A DNA stretch of 64,000 nucleotides from Bacteroidaceae bacterium (GTDB taxonomy: Bacteria > Bacteroidota > Bacteroidia > Bacteroidales > Bacteroidaceae): contig JAFWXX010000036.1 in the NCBI GenBank assembly GCA_017522915.1, forward strand, positions 16,290-80,289, given 5' to 3'. This document shows positions 8,732 to 17,077 of this stretch, in pieces (position 1 is the stretch's first letter; each line of letters begins with the position of its first letter). Under the pieces are notes generated by a model that saw only the letters and a list, made by a program, of their open reading frames with translations, did no database searches and was not told where the DNA came from. Made by a program: the position numbers and the translations under genes.

Positions 8732-9367
8732 TCATTTCTTGCGTATTATCGTAAGGCCGTCGCGCAAAGGCAGCATCACCACCTCTACCCTCTCGTCGTT
8801 ACGTACCAGGTCGTTGAAGGCCCTTACTCCGTTTGTCTGGGCGTCCTGTCTTTCCTGTTCAATGACATGCCCGTCCCACAATGTATTGTCGGCCAGAATC
8901 CAGCCTCCGTCATTGAGGTACTCCATTGCCAGCTCATAATACTTTATGTATTCGCGCTTGTTTCCGTCTATGAACACCATATCGAAACGCTCGCCCATGC
9001 CTGGCACTATCTCAAGCGCATCACCTATTATGAATTCCACCTTAGAGGCATGTTCGGAACCCTCTATCCAACGGCGGGTGAAATCCTCCAGCTCGTCCTC
9101 GACCTCAAAAGTCATTATCTTGGAACCCTCATCAAGCCCCTCGGCCATACACAACGCCGAATATCCTGTAAAAGTACCTATCTCAAGGATACGCTTAGGA
9201 CGTATCATCTTGACGATGAACTTCAGCAAGCGGCCTTGTATGTGCCCCGAAGCCATCTGCGGAGCAAGTATCTCTACATGAGTAGCACGGAAGAGACGGT
9301 ACAGATAGTCGCCCTCAGGGCTGCTGTGGGCTGCAATGTAGTCATCAAAAGGTGTTGTAAGGCTCAT
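8732..9367 (-). CDS. class I SAM-dependent O-methyltransferase
   Basis: The 211-residue product belongs to the catechol/caffeoyl-CoA O-methyltransferase family. SAM-binding motif I is ILEIGTFTGYSALCMAEGL; a later FDMVFIDGNKREYIKYYE and GGWILADNTLWDGHV supply the metal ligands Asp and Asn. Bacterial members methylate small phenols or hydroxyuridine-type RNA bases (TrmR), and the sequence alone does not decide between these. The start at 9367 (MSLTTPFDDYIA) fits the family better than the longer frame from 9403 and follows a good promoter. Confidence 0.88.
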   Translation of the reverse strand: MSLTTPFDDYIAAHSSPEGDYLYRLFRATHVEILAPQMASGHIQGRLLKFIVKMIRPKRILEIGTFTGYSALCMAEGLDEGSKIMTFEVEDELEDFTRRWIEGSEHASKVEFIIGDALEIVPGMGERFDMVFIDGNKREYIKYYELAMEYLNDGGWILADNTLWDGHVIEQERQDAQTNGVRAFNDLVRNDERVEVVMLPLRDGLTIIRKK

Positions 9368-9389
9368 AACAAAAATTAAGTTCCGGCTG

Positions 9390-9420
9390 CGAAGATACAA
9401 CAATTTGGGCTAATAATCAA
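9390..9420 (-). promoter_or_regulatory. promoter of the O-methyltransferase-rbfA-permease unit
   Basis: On the minus strand, TTG (9418-9420), a 20-bp spacer and TATCTTCG (9390-9397) match the Bacteroidales promoter form. The -7 element is 23 bases before the ATG. Confidence 0.7.
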
Positions 9421-9479
9421 TTGTTGCAGCCTTTACGGCCAACGATTAAAGCATTAAAAAGAGAAGCTGTAGAACGGAA

Positions 9480-9510
9480 TTGCTTTCATCCATCTTTTTT
9501 CTTATTTTCG
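9480..9510 (+). promoter_or_regulatory. promoter of xerD
   Basis: TTG (9480-9482), 20 bp, TATTTTCG (9503-9510). It lies 22 bases before the first candidate start of xerD and is divergent from the neighbouring promoter at 9390-9420. Confidence 0.55.
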
Positions 9511-9532
9511 CAGAAGAAAGGGAAATGCAACA

Positions 9533-10462
9533 ATGAACAAGGGAAACGGCAGAAAAGGGAACATGAATTCTCCTCAAATGAGGTTCAGGATGTACCTGCA
9601 GCTCGAAAAGGCATTGCAGCCCAACAGTGTGGAAGCATATCTGGGTGATATCGACAAACTGTTGGGTTACTTTGACGGGGAGAGCAGCAGGCTGCTGACA
9701 GCTACCCTCGAAGAGTTGCGCGGTTTCCTTGTGTCGCTCAGCGAGATTGGCATACAGGCACGTTCGCAGGCCAGGATAATGTCATCACTGCGGGCATTCT
9801 ATGGATTTCTGAAGCTTGACGGCTTTATCGGGAACGACCCCACAAGGCTTCTGGAATCGCCAAAGACCGCAATGCGGCTGCCCGACGTACTCACCTTGCA
9901 GGAGATTGACGATATCATCAACGTGATTGACCTCTCGAAAAAAGAAGGGCAACGCAACAGAGCCATGATTGAGGTGCTGTACAGCTGCGGATTGCGCGTA
10001 TCGGAACTGTGCGGGCTGCGTATGTCCGACCTTTACAAGGACGAGCAGTTCATACGTGTAACCGGAAAGGGCGACAAACAGCGGCTTGTGCCAATATCTC
10101 CGCGTGCCATTGCCGAACTGGAGGCTTATTTCACCGACCGCAGTTTCATTGCAATAAAACAGGGATACGAGGATTACATATTCATAAGCGAAAGGCTGAA
10201 GAAACCGCTTTCACGCATAATGGTATTCCACATGATAAAACAGTTTGTCGCTGAAGCCGGAATCAAGAAGAATGTAAGCCCACACACCTTCCGCCACTCC
10301 TTTGCCACACACTTGCTCGAAGGAGGCGCGAACCTCCGTGTGATACAGGCAATGTTAGGGCATGAAAGCATCGCTACGACAGAGATTTATACACATATCG
10401 ACCGCACTCGGATGAGAGAAGAGATAATAATGCACCATCCACGTAATAAAAGAAGCAAATAA
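9533..10462 (+). CDS. xerD: tyrosine recombinase XerD
   Basis: The 309-residue product has an N-terminal SAM-like core-binding domain and a C-terminal catalytic domain with all six residues expected of Xer recombinases (Arg155, Lys179, His251, Arg254, His277, nucleophile Tyr286). XerD with XerC resolves chromosome dimers at dif. No integrase-type element, att site or cargo is next to it, so it is called the housekeeping enzyme; the HTFRHSFATHLLEGGA box is typical of XerC/D. Translation may instead start at Met11 (9563), which gives the more usual N-terminus. Confidence 0.9.
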   Translation: MNKGNGRKGNMNSPQMRFRMYLQLEKALQPNSVEAYLGDIDKLLGYFDGESSRLLTATLEELRGFLVSLSEIGIQARSQARIMSSLRAFYGFLKLDGFIGNDPTRLLESPKTAMRLPDVLTLQEIDDIINVIDLSKKEGQRNRAMIEVLYSCGLRVSELCGLRMSDLYKDEQFIRVTGKGDKQRLVPISPRAIAELEAYFTDRSFIAIKQGYEDYIFISERLKKPLSRIMVFHMIKQFVAEAGIKKNVSPHTFRHSFATHLLEGGANLRVIQAMLGHESIATTEIYTHIDRTRMREEIIMHHPRNKRSK

Positions 10463-10479
10463 TGCTGAAAAAAACAAAA

Positions 10480-10505
10480 ATAAATGCCTGCTGCACGGCA
10501 TTTAT
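10480..10505 (+). terminator. terminator downstream of xerD
   Basis: A 9-bp perfect stem (ATAAATGCC / GGCATTTAT) with an eight-base loop is followed by ATTTTG. It lies 18 bases after the xerD stop; its T run partly overlaps the -33 of the next promoter. Confidence 0.7.
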
Positions 10506-10507
10506 AT

Positions 10508-10538
10508 TTTGTCAATTGGATTAGTAAGCTTAACTTTG
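10508..10538 (+). promoter_or_regulatory. promoter of the TPR lipoprotein-dprA unit
   Basis: TTTG (10508-10511), 19 bp, TAACTTTG (10531-10538): a full match to the Bacteroides consensus, 45 bases before the ATG at 10583. Confidence 0.8.
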
Positions 10539-10582
10539 TAAAAGTTATCAAAAACGGCAAAACAAAATCTAATTCTATATCT

Positions 10583-12286
10583 ATGTTGAAAAAAATCTAT
10601 CTGCTGCTCACCATTGCAGCAACAGTTGTGTTGGGCTCGTGCAGCTCAAAAATGGGTGATATGAAGCAGGAGTTCTTTACTGTAACTCCAAGCATACTCG
10701 AAGTTATCGGCAGCCAGGTTCCTGTAACAATCGACGGCAAGTTCCCGGCAAAGGTATTCGACAAGAAGTCGGTACTGACCGTCACTCCTGTACTCAAGTA
10801 CAACGGCGGAGAGGCTATTGCCGAGTCCATGACATTCCAAGGTTCCAAGGTTCGCGGCAACGACCGCACGATATCATACGAGAACGGCGGTACATTCAAG
10901 ATGAAGATGACATTCGACTATGTTCCCGAAATGGAGAAGTCGGAACTCTATCTCCGCTTTTCCGTAAACAGAGGCAAGAAAACATATACTCTTCCAGAGG
11001 TAAAGGTTGCCGACGGCTGCATAGCAACCTCGCAGCTCTATTGCAACACAGTAAAGAGCGCGAACATAGCCATTGGCGAGGATGCATTCCAGCGTGTAAT
11101 CAAGCAGGCTAAGGAAGCCAACATCATGTTCCTCATACAGCAGACAAACCTGCGTTCATCGGAGCTGAACTCAACAGAGATGAAGGAGCTTACAGCAGCA
11201 TTGGCCGATGTGGCACAGGACTATGAGAACAAGGTGCTCGAAGATATTCAGGTATCGGCATACGCATCACCGGACGGTGGATATATCCTCAACGACGGTA
11301 TTGCTACAGGACGTGGCGACAACGCTGCAAAGCACATGAAAAACGAAATGAAGAAGGCAAAGATAGACGGCTTCATTGACAACAGATATACCGCTGAGGA
11401 CTGGGATGGATTCCAGGAACTCGTATCAAGGTCAAATCTTCCCGACAAGGAGCTTATTCTGCGTGTTCTTTCAATGTACACCGACCCGGAAGAGCGTGAG
11501 GAGCAGATAAAGAACATATCATCGGTTTACGGCGAGCTTGCAGACGAGATTCTTCCAAAGCTCCGCAGAGCACGCATCACTCTCAACTATCAGCTTATAG
11601 GACGTTCGGACGACCAGATAATCGAGCAGTATGCAGCAAACCCGAAAGAGCTTACACTGGAGGAGATTCTTTACGCTTCTATCCTTACCGATGACGCAGC
11701 GAAGAAAGAGGAAATTTTCAAGACTGCTGTCAAGATTTATCCTAATGACTACCGCGCATACAACAACCTTGGCGTGCTTGCATACAAGAAGGGTGACTAC
11801 ACTACAGCAAAGAACTACTTCAATGCAGCATCAAAGATAGACGGTTCTGCTCCTGAGGTAAAGGTAAACCTGGGATATATGGAGCTTCTTGAGGGCAACG
11901 CAGCTGCTGCAGAGCCATACATCACAATGGGTGCAGACGCGAAGGCTGGCGACGAGGCTCTCGGCAACCTCTACATAGCACAGGGCGAGTACGGCCGTGC
12001 AGCCGCAAAGCTAAGAGGCAATAATTCGAACAGCGCAGCGTTGGCACAGCTTCTCAACAAGGACTACAGCAGTTCAAGAAGCACACTTGAGAGCATCAAG
12101 GAGCCGGATGCAATGACATATTACATCAAGGCCGTGCTCGGTGCCAGAACAGCGAATGTATCTCTGCTGTACGACGGACTGAAGAATGCCGTAAAGCTTG
12201 ACCCGTCCTTGGCTAAGAAGGCTGCGAGCGACCTCGAATTCTTCAAGTACACACAGGACGCCACATTCCAGAATATCATAAAGTAA
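10583..12286 (+). CDS. TPR/OmpA-like lipoprotein
   Basis: The 567-residue protein starts MLKKIYLLLTIAATVVLGSCSS, a lipoprotein signal with the cleaved Cys in GSC. A beta-rich N-terminal region follows, then a segment around residue 230 (VSAYASPDGGYILNDGIATGRGDNAAKHM) that resembles the peptidoglycan-binding OmpA fold, then two or more tetratricopeptide repeats (YRAYNNLGVLAYKKGDYTTAKNYFNAASKI). This order is common in Bacteroidales lipoproteins of unknown role. It probably sits on the periplasmic side of the outer membrane and contacts peptidoglycan; that is inferred from the domains. dprA begins four bases after its stop. Confidence 0.75.
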   Translation: MLKKIYLLLTIAATVVLGSCSSKMGDMKQEFFTVTPSILEVIGSQVPVTIDGKFPAKVFDKKSVLTVTPVLKYNGGEAIAESMTFQGSKVRGNDRTISYENGGTFKMKMTFDYVPEMEKSELYLRFSVNRGKKTYTLPEVKVADGCIATSQLYCNTVKSANIAIGEDAFQRVIKQAKEANIMFLIQQTNLRSSELNSTEMKELTAALADVAQDYENKVLEDIQVSAYASPDGGYILNDGIATGRGDNAAKHMKNEMKKAKIDGFIDNRYTAEDWDGFQELVSRSNLPDKELILRVLSMYTDPEEREEQIKNISSVYGELADEILPKLRRARITLNYQLIGRSDDQIIEQYAANPKELTLEEILYASILTDDAAKKEEIFKTAVKIYPNDYRAYNNLGVLAYKKGDYTTAKNYFNAASKIDGSAPEVKVNLGYMELLEGNAAAAEPYITMGADAKAGDEALGNLYIAQGEYGRAAAKLRGNNSNSAALAQLLNKDYSSSRSTLESIKEPDAMTYYIKAVLGARTANVSLLYDGLKNAVKLDPSLAKKAASDLEFFKYTQDATFQNIIK

Positions 12287-12290
12287 CCCT

Positions 12291-13421
12291 GTGGGTACTT
12301 CAATCATAAGCGAGCAAGTTGCGATGCTTGCGCTCTCAAGAGTGCAGGTAACGCAACTTGCTCTTATTCGTGAACTCATAGAAATTACAGGCGGCGCAAA
12401 GATACTGCTTGAGAATGCAGGCAACATTCAGGACATACTGCCAGGCGCAAGCCCGAAACTGACAGCTATACTGACCGACAAATCGCTCATAGAGCTTGCC
12501 GAACGGGAGATGGAGTTCATAGACAAGAACGGAATCAGGCTCATTTGCATAGGAGACGATGCGTACCCTTACCGCCTGGCCGAATGCACTGACGCGCCAT
12601 TGGTCCTGCACTCAATGGGAAACGCCGACCTTAACGCCAAACATATCGTATCGATTGTCGGAACACGCCATGCAAGCGAGTATGGCAAAGAGCTGTGTGC
12701 TAACTTTGTCGCAGACCTTGCAAGGTTTGTACCTGATACACTCATCATAAGCGGTCTGGCCTATGGCATTGATATCTGCGCACACCGTTCAGCATTAAAG
12801 GAAGGTCTTCCCACCATAGGAGTGCTTGCCCACGGACTTGACCATATTTACCCGAATTCACACCGTTCTACTGCAAAGAGCATGCTTGAGAACGGTGGAT
12901 TGCTGACAGAATTCATGAGTGGCACGAACCCTTTTCCGCAATTCTTCGTACAGCGCAACAGGATTGTTGCCGGTATGGCTGATGCGACAGTTGTAGTAGA
13001 ATCGGCATCCAAAGGCGGTTCTTTAATCACAGCATCGCTGGCAAACAGCTATGCACGTGACTGTTTTGCTTTCCCTGGCAGAACAAATGACCGCTACTCG
13101 CAAGGATGCAATGAACTTGTCAGCCGAAATAAGGCTGCACTGATAACATGTGCCTACGATTTTGTAGAGGCCATGAACTGGGATACAGCAACAGCCAAAG
13201 ATGCAACAGGGATTCAAACAGAACTATTTCCTGAACTGGCTCAGGAAGAAAAAACAATAATTTCATTACTACGTGAAAACAGCGACGGACTGCAGGTAAA
13301 CCAACTGACCGTTGCGCTGGACATTCCTATAAGCAGACTGCTGCCGTTGCTTTTCGAAATGGAGATGAAAGGCCTTGTCAAGGCCGTTGCAGGTGGTTGC
13401 TACCGAGTGACAGCGTTATAG
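12291..13421 (+). CDS. dprA: DNA-processing protein DprA
   Basis: The 376-residue product starts with GTG four bases after the previous stop. DprA loads RecA on incoming single-stranded DNA during natural transformation. A short helical N-terminal domain is followed by the Rossmann-like core with VGTRHASEYGK, ISGLAYGIDICAHRSAL, VLAHGLDHIYP, RNRIVAGMADATVVVESASKGGSLITA and AFPGRTNDRYSQGCNELV, and by a C-terminal winged-helix domain (ISLLRENSDGLQVNQLTVAL). All are standard DprA/Smf motifs. Bacteroidales usually keep dprA even where competence is not shown. Confidence 0.95.
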   Translation: MGTSIISEQVAMLALSRVQVTQLALIRELIEITGGAKILLENAGNIQDILPGASPKLTAILTDKSLIELAEREMEFIDKNGIRLICIGDDAYPYRLAECTDAPLVLHSMGNADLNAKHIVSIVGTRHASEYGKELCANFVADLARFVPDTLIISGLAYGIDICAHRSALKEGLPTIGVLAHGLDHIYPNSHRSTAKSMLENGGLLTEFMSGTNPFPQFFVQRNRIVAGMADATVVVESASKGGSLITASLANSYARDCFAFPGRTNDRYSQGCNELVSRNKAALITCAYDFVEAMNWDTATAKDATGIQTELFPELAQEEKTIISLLRENSDGLQVNQLTVALDIPISRLLPLLFEMEMKGLVKAVAGGCYRVTAL

Positions 13422-13436
13422 CCTTTTGATTCAGCC

Positions 13437-15133
13437 CTATTGTTGCTTGGCACGCTTTATCCTGTCAAACACGGTCTGGCGTGGATAACCTGTTAGATTT
13501 GCAATCTGTGGTGCCGAAAGACCAATCTTTAAAAGATAACACACGCGTAGCATTGGTTCGTTTATCCTTTTGAATTTTGCCTGAACCTCATATGTAAACT
13601 CTGGGAACAGCCTATCTATTGCGCCAAGAAGTTCTTTCCATCCGTCATCGTTGAGATGATATTTGCCTTTGGACGTTTTTTTGACTTTCTCAATTATGTC
13701 ACCGTCCTCACCTGCTATATCATTCATCAGCATCAATCTTGTAAGTTCGCGATTCTGTGCAACAAGTAATTTGAAATCCTCCTCAGCGCCCTGCAACTGT
13801 TTCGCTAGCCTTGAATTGGTAGCATTCAAGCCTTTAAGTTCTTGGGTCTTTTGCTCAATCTCTTGTTTCTCTTTTGCAATTTCAAAATCCTTTTTGGCTG
13901 CCAAAGCCTTTACCTGCTTAATATTCTCTTCTTTGCTCAAAATCACATCAAGCAACTGTTTTTTGCGCCAAAAATAGAACATAGCACCACCAAGTAGCAG
14001 AATGACAGTAACAGAGACTGCCAACATAGAGTTATACCTAAACTTTGTCGCCCTTTGCATCACCAAAGCCTCCTCTTCTTTGTCACGCCGGTATTGGAAG
14101 AAGTTCTTTGCGTTAGTTGTATGCTCAAGGTTTATTTTGTTTATTACAGTCTTGTTAGCATCAATGAATTTTATTGCATATTCTGCAGCCTTTTCATAAT
14201 ATTTTTGTGAAACATAATATTGCGTCAACCATTGAGCAGCATCATATTGGGATTCTATACGAGAGGTGGTATTAAAATGCTTTCGCATTATGATTGCTGC
14301 GCTATCGACAGAAATAATCTGTTCATAATAGATTGCAAGATTAACAAGATAGTTGAACGGTAGTTCCTCATTGCGTAGTCTTGTTAGTGAATTATAACAT
14401 GCTGTCGCTTCATCTCTGTGCCCCAACAAAGCGTAATCTCCCATTGCTGCTGCTATTATGTCGGAATTGCTTTTATCTATGTTTGTATAGTTTAAATTTT
14501 TGTAACATAGCTATAATATTTTATTGCATTAGCAGTATCGTTTGTTGCAATATAACAACTTGCTATATTCATATATGTTCTTTCATTTGCAGTACCATTC
14601 TTTTCTGCTATATCGAGCTGTTTAAGTGCGGCATTTAAGGCCTCGGTATAATCAAGTTGTGTTCCATACAAATAGCTTAATTGAGAGTATGTATTTTGTA
14701 ATAGCGTTTTGTCCGTGTTTTCATTTTTCTCTGCAATTTCAGCAGATTCAAGAAATTTGGATACAGCATTTGGATAGTCATTAAGATCCCTGTAAACACT
14801 ACCCATATAGTAATAGACCTCTTGTTTCTCAATCTCTGTACCGCTCTTCTCAAAGAAGTTGCAAACCATTTTAATGGTGTCATCAGATGTGTGCATAATA
14901 TACGCTTTATCACGTAGTCTTATTTCAAGCAGCGCTAGTTTATTGCACATGTACTCAGTTTCATTATCAAACAATGGCTTTATGGAGTCGAGTTTTTGCA
15001 TTGCAACATTTGGCAAAGTATCACCCATTAGCTTTATGTCGTCTAACCGCATTAGAAGAACTTTGTTTTCTTGCTTGAAACACGAAGCAAAAAATAGCGA
15101 TGAAAACATTAAAATCTGTATAAGATATTTCAT
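13437..15133 (-). pseudogene. TPR-transmembrane-HTH regulator, interrupted by a one-base frameshift
   Basis: Two frames form one gene. The upstream half (15133 to 14492) encodes a lipoprotein-type signal (SSLFFASCFKQE) and TPR helices and stops just after YYSYVTKI. The downstream half (13437 to 14444) continues in the -1 frame, and that frame stays open back across the junction as NLNYTNIDKSNSDIIAAAMGDY. An extra A in the A5 run (T14497-14501 on the plus strand) would restore a product of about 565 residues: signal, TPRs, one transmembrane helix (SVTVILLLGGAMFYFW), a long coiled coil and a C-terminal helix-turn-helix (LSAPQIANLTGYPRQTVFDRI). This is a known Bacteroidales layout for membrane-bound regulators of nearby secreted-protein genes. 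It could be a real pseudogene, a sequencing indel, or a -1 slip site. Confidence 0.75.
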
Positions 15134-15200
15134 AATAGTTTGTCTGCATTTTACTTAAATGCTAAAATAGTATAAATATTGAATACAAGTAATCTTTTTT

Positions 15201-15217
15201 GTCCGAATGCATCCGAC
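15201..15217 (+). promoter_or_regulatory. candidate operator, copy 1 (TCCGA-N5-TCCGA)
   Basis: GTCCGAATGCATCCGAC contains two TCCGA half-sites in direct repeat with a 10-bp period, one helical turn. It lies 68 bases upstream of the regulator start, on the side from which the regulator is transcribed. Confidence 0.5.
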
Positions 15218-15306
15218 ATTATTTTGTTTTTTATTACCTAATAAACTGCAGCTTGCTTAATATATTAAAATACCGTAAAGTAAAAAATGGTAATTCCTTG
15301 AAAATC

Positions 15307-15323
15307 TTCGGATACAGTCGGAC
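15307..15323 (-). promoter_or_regulatory. candidate operator, copy 2 (opposite orientation)
   Basis: On the minus strand this reads GTCCGACTGTATCCGAA, the same TCCGA-N5-TCCGA arrangement as at 15201-15217 but pointing the other way. It ends nine bases before the -33 element of the promoter at 15333-15363, a normal place for an activator site. Confidence 0.5.
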
Positions 15324-15332
15324 AAGATTTTC

Positions 15333-15363
15333 TTTGATGAATATAACGCCACTTCTACTTTTG
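15333..15363 (+). promoter_or_regulatory. promoter of the secreted-protein operon
   Basis: TTTG (15333-15336), 19 bp, TACTTTTG (15356-15363). Transcription from it would begin after the in-frame ATG at 15337, so the natural start is more likely the ATG at 15386. Confidence 0.75.
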
Positions 15364-15804
15364 CAAAAAACCAAAACAAAAAACTATGAAGTTTTTTTCA
15401 ACAAGGCGTCTTTATGCTTCTCTTTACTATTGTTAAGTGGTGCTGTTTATGCACAATCTGATGACACAAAACAAGTTGTGTTGGAGAAAAAAATGAAAGG
15501 AAATGATTTTATTGATAAAAAAGGAAAGGCTGAAAGAAACTTAGATATTTATCCTATTTTGCCTACGGTATTATATAATGCAACGAATAGTTACATATTA
15601 ATAACTAGTCATTATGTAACATTTGAATCGGTTACATATTATATAGTGGATGAATTGGGTTTTGTACAACAGCAAGGTGAAATGACATTGCAAAAAGGTG
15701 ATGAGATTGGGTTGCATCTATCACAGTTATCTATTGGCTCGTATAAAATAGCACTTGATTTCTGTGGAGATTGCTTTCAAGGTGAATTTAAAATTGAACA
15801 GTAG
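15337..15804 (+). CDS. exported DUF3244-like protein, start region disturbed by a one-base shift
   Basis: The mature part (about 110 residues after a signal peptide ending AVYAQ) is a single beta-rich domain with SVTYYIVDELGFVQQQGEMTL and LSIGSYKIALDFC, resembling the DUF3244 domain of Bacteroidales secreted proteins. The only in-frame ATG before the signal is at 15337, used here, but it lies inside the promoter. The ATG at 15386 reads MKFF and then meets a run of seven T (15392-15398); with eight T it would run straight into the signal peptide and give a typical export signal. So the gene may be off by one base, phase-variable, or mis-sequenced. It starts an operon of four genes. Function unknown. 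Confidence 0.6.
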   Translation: MNITPLLLLQKTKTKNYEVFFNKASLCFSLLLLSGAVYAQSDDTKQVVLEKKMKGNDFIDKKGKAERNLDIYPILPTVLYNATNSYILITSHYVTFESVTYYIVDELGFVQQQGEMTLQKGDEIGLHLSQLSIGSYKIALDFCGDCFQGEFKIEQ

Positions 15805-15829
15805 TTTTTAATAATAAAAATTTATAGCT

Positions 15830-17029
15830 ATGAAAAAAGTTAATTTGTTTTTACTTTTTATATTAATCCCATTTATGGGTTCGTTCGCACAATTCCGCGT
15901 TTCTGCAGACGGAACAGCAAATGTTTCAACCACTAGTGGCACAAGCGCATTTACTGGGACTCACAATTCGATAGGAATTAAAGGAATCCGTACAAGTTAT
16001 AATACAGACTGGGGATATGGTATTTACGGAGAAAGTCAGAACTTTTATACTTTGTATAGCGTTGGTGTTGCCGGCGTAGCAACTACCTCTAGCGGCAATA
16101 GTTATAATTATGGTCGTGCATACGGTGTCCTGGGAGAAGCCCAATTGGCTGAAAATGGTTATAACTATGGTGTCTTTGGTAGGCTTGGTGGAGACGAATT
16201 TGGAGCTGCGATATACGGAACAACAATAAAATCTGATAATGGAGTTCAAATAGGTGGGCAATATGCTGGATATTTTAATGGAAATGTATATGTGACTGGT
16301 GAACTTACAAGCACTATAATGTACGCTTCGCATATTTCTTGTAATTCTCTGTATGTAGCGTCATCAGACACAGAGACCTCTTCCAATATGGCGCTAACAA
16401 ATAATGAAACAGAAAATGTCTCTAACAAAATTGCGACATTGAGTGCTATCAGGACGCATTCAGAGAATGAAGTTTCAGTGGTTAAATCAGAAAATCCTGC
16501 TGCATCCTCCTCATTCTCGATACAGCAAATGGGCGATATTCACTATTCACTCTCCGCTGAACAAATGGAAGCGGTTTATCCGGAATTGGTTTATGCAGAC
16601 AATGAAGGGAGAAAAATGGTAAATTATACAGACTTAATTCCTCTTTTAGTACAAAGCATTGCAGAATTAAAAGCTGAAATTGCAGTGCTTAAAGGAACTA
16701 TGTCCAAAGATGTCATTAGCAAATCACGATCTAATTCAACAGAAATCATGTCTAACTTTGATACGGAAACTGAATATTTGTTGCAGAATGTTCCAAACCC
16801 ATGGAGTACTAGTACAGATATAACTGTAAATGTGCCAAAAGATGTTGTTAATGCAGAACTATGTATTTATGATTTGAACGGTACTTTGATTTATTCTAAA
16901 AATATACTGCAATGTGGTGTATCCTGTTTGTCGCTTTCGGCTTCAGACTTTGAACCGGGGATATACATATACGCTCTAATAGCGGATGGCTATATTGTTG
17001 ATACTAAAAGGATGATTGTAGAAAAATAG
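15830..17029 (+). CDS. surface protein with S74-like chaperone core and T9SS sorting tail
   Basis: The 399-residue product has a signal peptide (FMGSFAQ), then about 150 residues rich in Gly, Tyr, Ser and Asn with phage-fibre-like pieces (GIKGIRTS, YGVLGEA, AGYFNGNVYVTGEL). A segment like the end of peptidase S74 intramolecular chaperones follows (HYSLSAEQMEAVYPELVY, VNYTDLIPLLVQSIAEL, coiled coil), and then a type-A T9SS C-terminal domain from about residue 316 (LLQNVPNPWSTSTDI ... PGIYIYALIADG ... TKRMIVEK). The S74 self-cleavage signature SDxRLK is not visible, so the fold may only trimerise. Export by T9SS and attachment at the surface are inferred from the tail; PorU and PorV are encoded 20 kb away. 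The binding target is unknown. Confidence 0.8.
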   Translation: MKKVNLFLLFILIPFMGSFAQFRVSADGTANVSTTSGTSAFTGTHNSIGIKGIRTSYNTDWGYGIYGESQNFYTLYSVGVAGVATTSSGNSYNYGRAYGVLGEAQLAENGYNYGVFGRLGGDEFGAAIYGTTIKSDNGVQIGGQYAGYFNGNVYVTGELTSTIMYASHISCNSLYVASSDTETSSNMALTNNETENVSNKIATLSAIRTHSENEVSVVKSENPAASSSFSIQQMGDIHYSLSAEQMEAVYPELVYADNEGRKMVNYTDLIPLLVQSIAELKAEIAVLKGTMSKDVISKSRSNSTEIMSNFDTETEYLLQNVPNPWSTSTDITVNVPKDVVNAELCIYDLNGTLIYSKNILQCGVSCLSLSASDFEPGIYIYALIADGYIVDTKRMIVEK

Positions 17030-17052
17030 AATTCTATTTTTTATCTCAGTCA

Positions 17053-17068
17053 ATGTTATATATAACAT
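17053..17068. other. perfect 16-bp A+T palindrome before the protease gene
   Basis: ATGTTATATATAACAT lies nine bases before the ATG at 17078. It can form a hairpin at the ribosome entry site or bind a dimeric protein; nothing else supports either. Confidence 0.35.
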
Positions 17069-17077
17069 CGGTATGTT

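Noticed and set aside
9533..10462. Integrase of a mobile element
   Set aside because: The XerC/D-type motifs and lack of att sites, cargo or mobilisation genes point to the housekeeping recombinase.
15201..15323. Invertible promoter between the two motif copies
   Set aside because: The copies are inverted and flank about 90 bases, but they differ at three of 17 positions and no invertase gene is nearby; invertible Bacteroides promoters have near-perfect repeats. An operator pair fits better.
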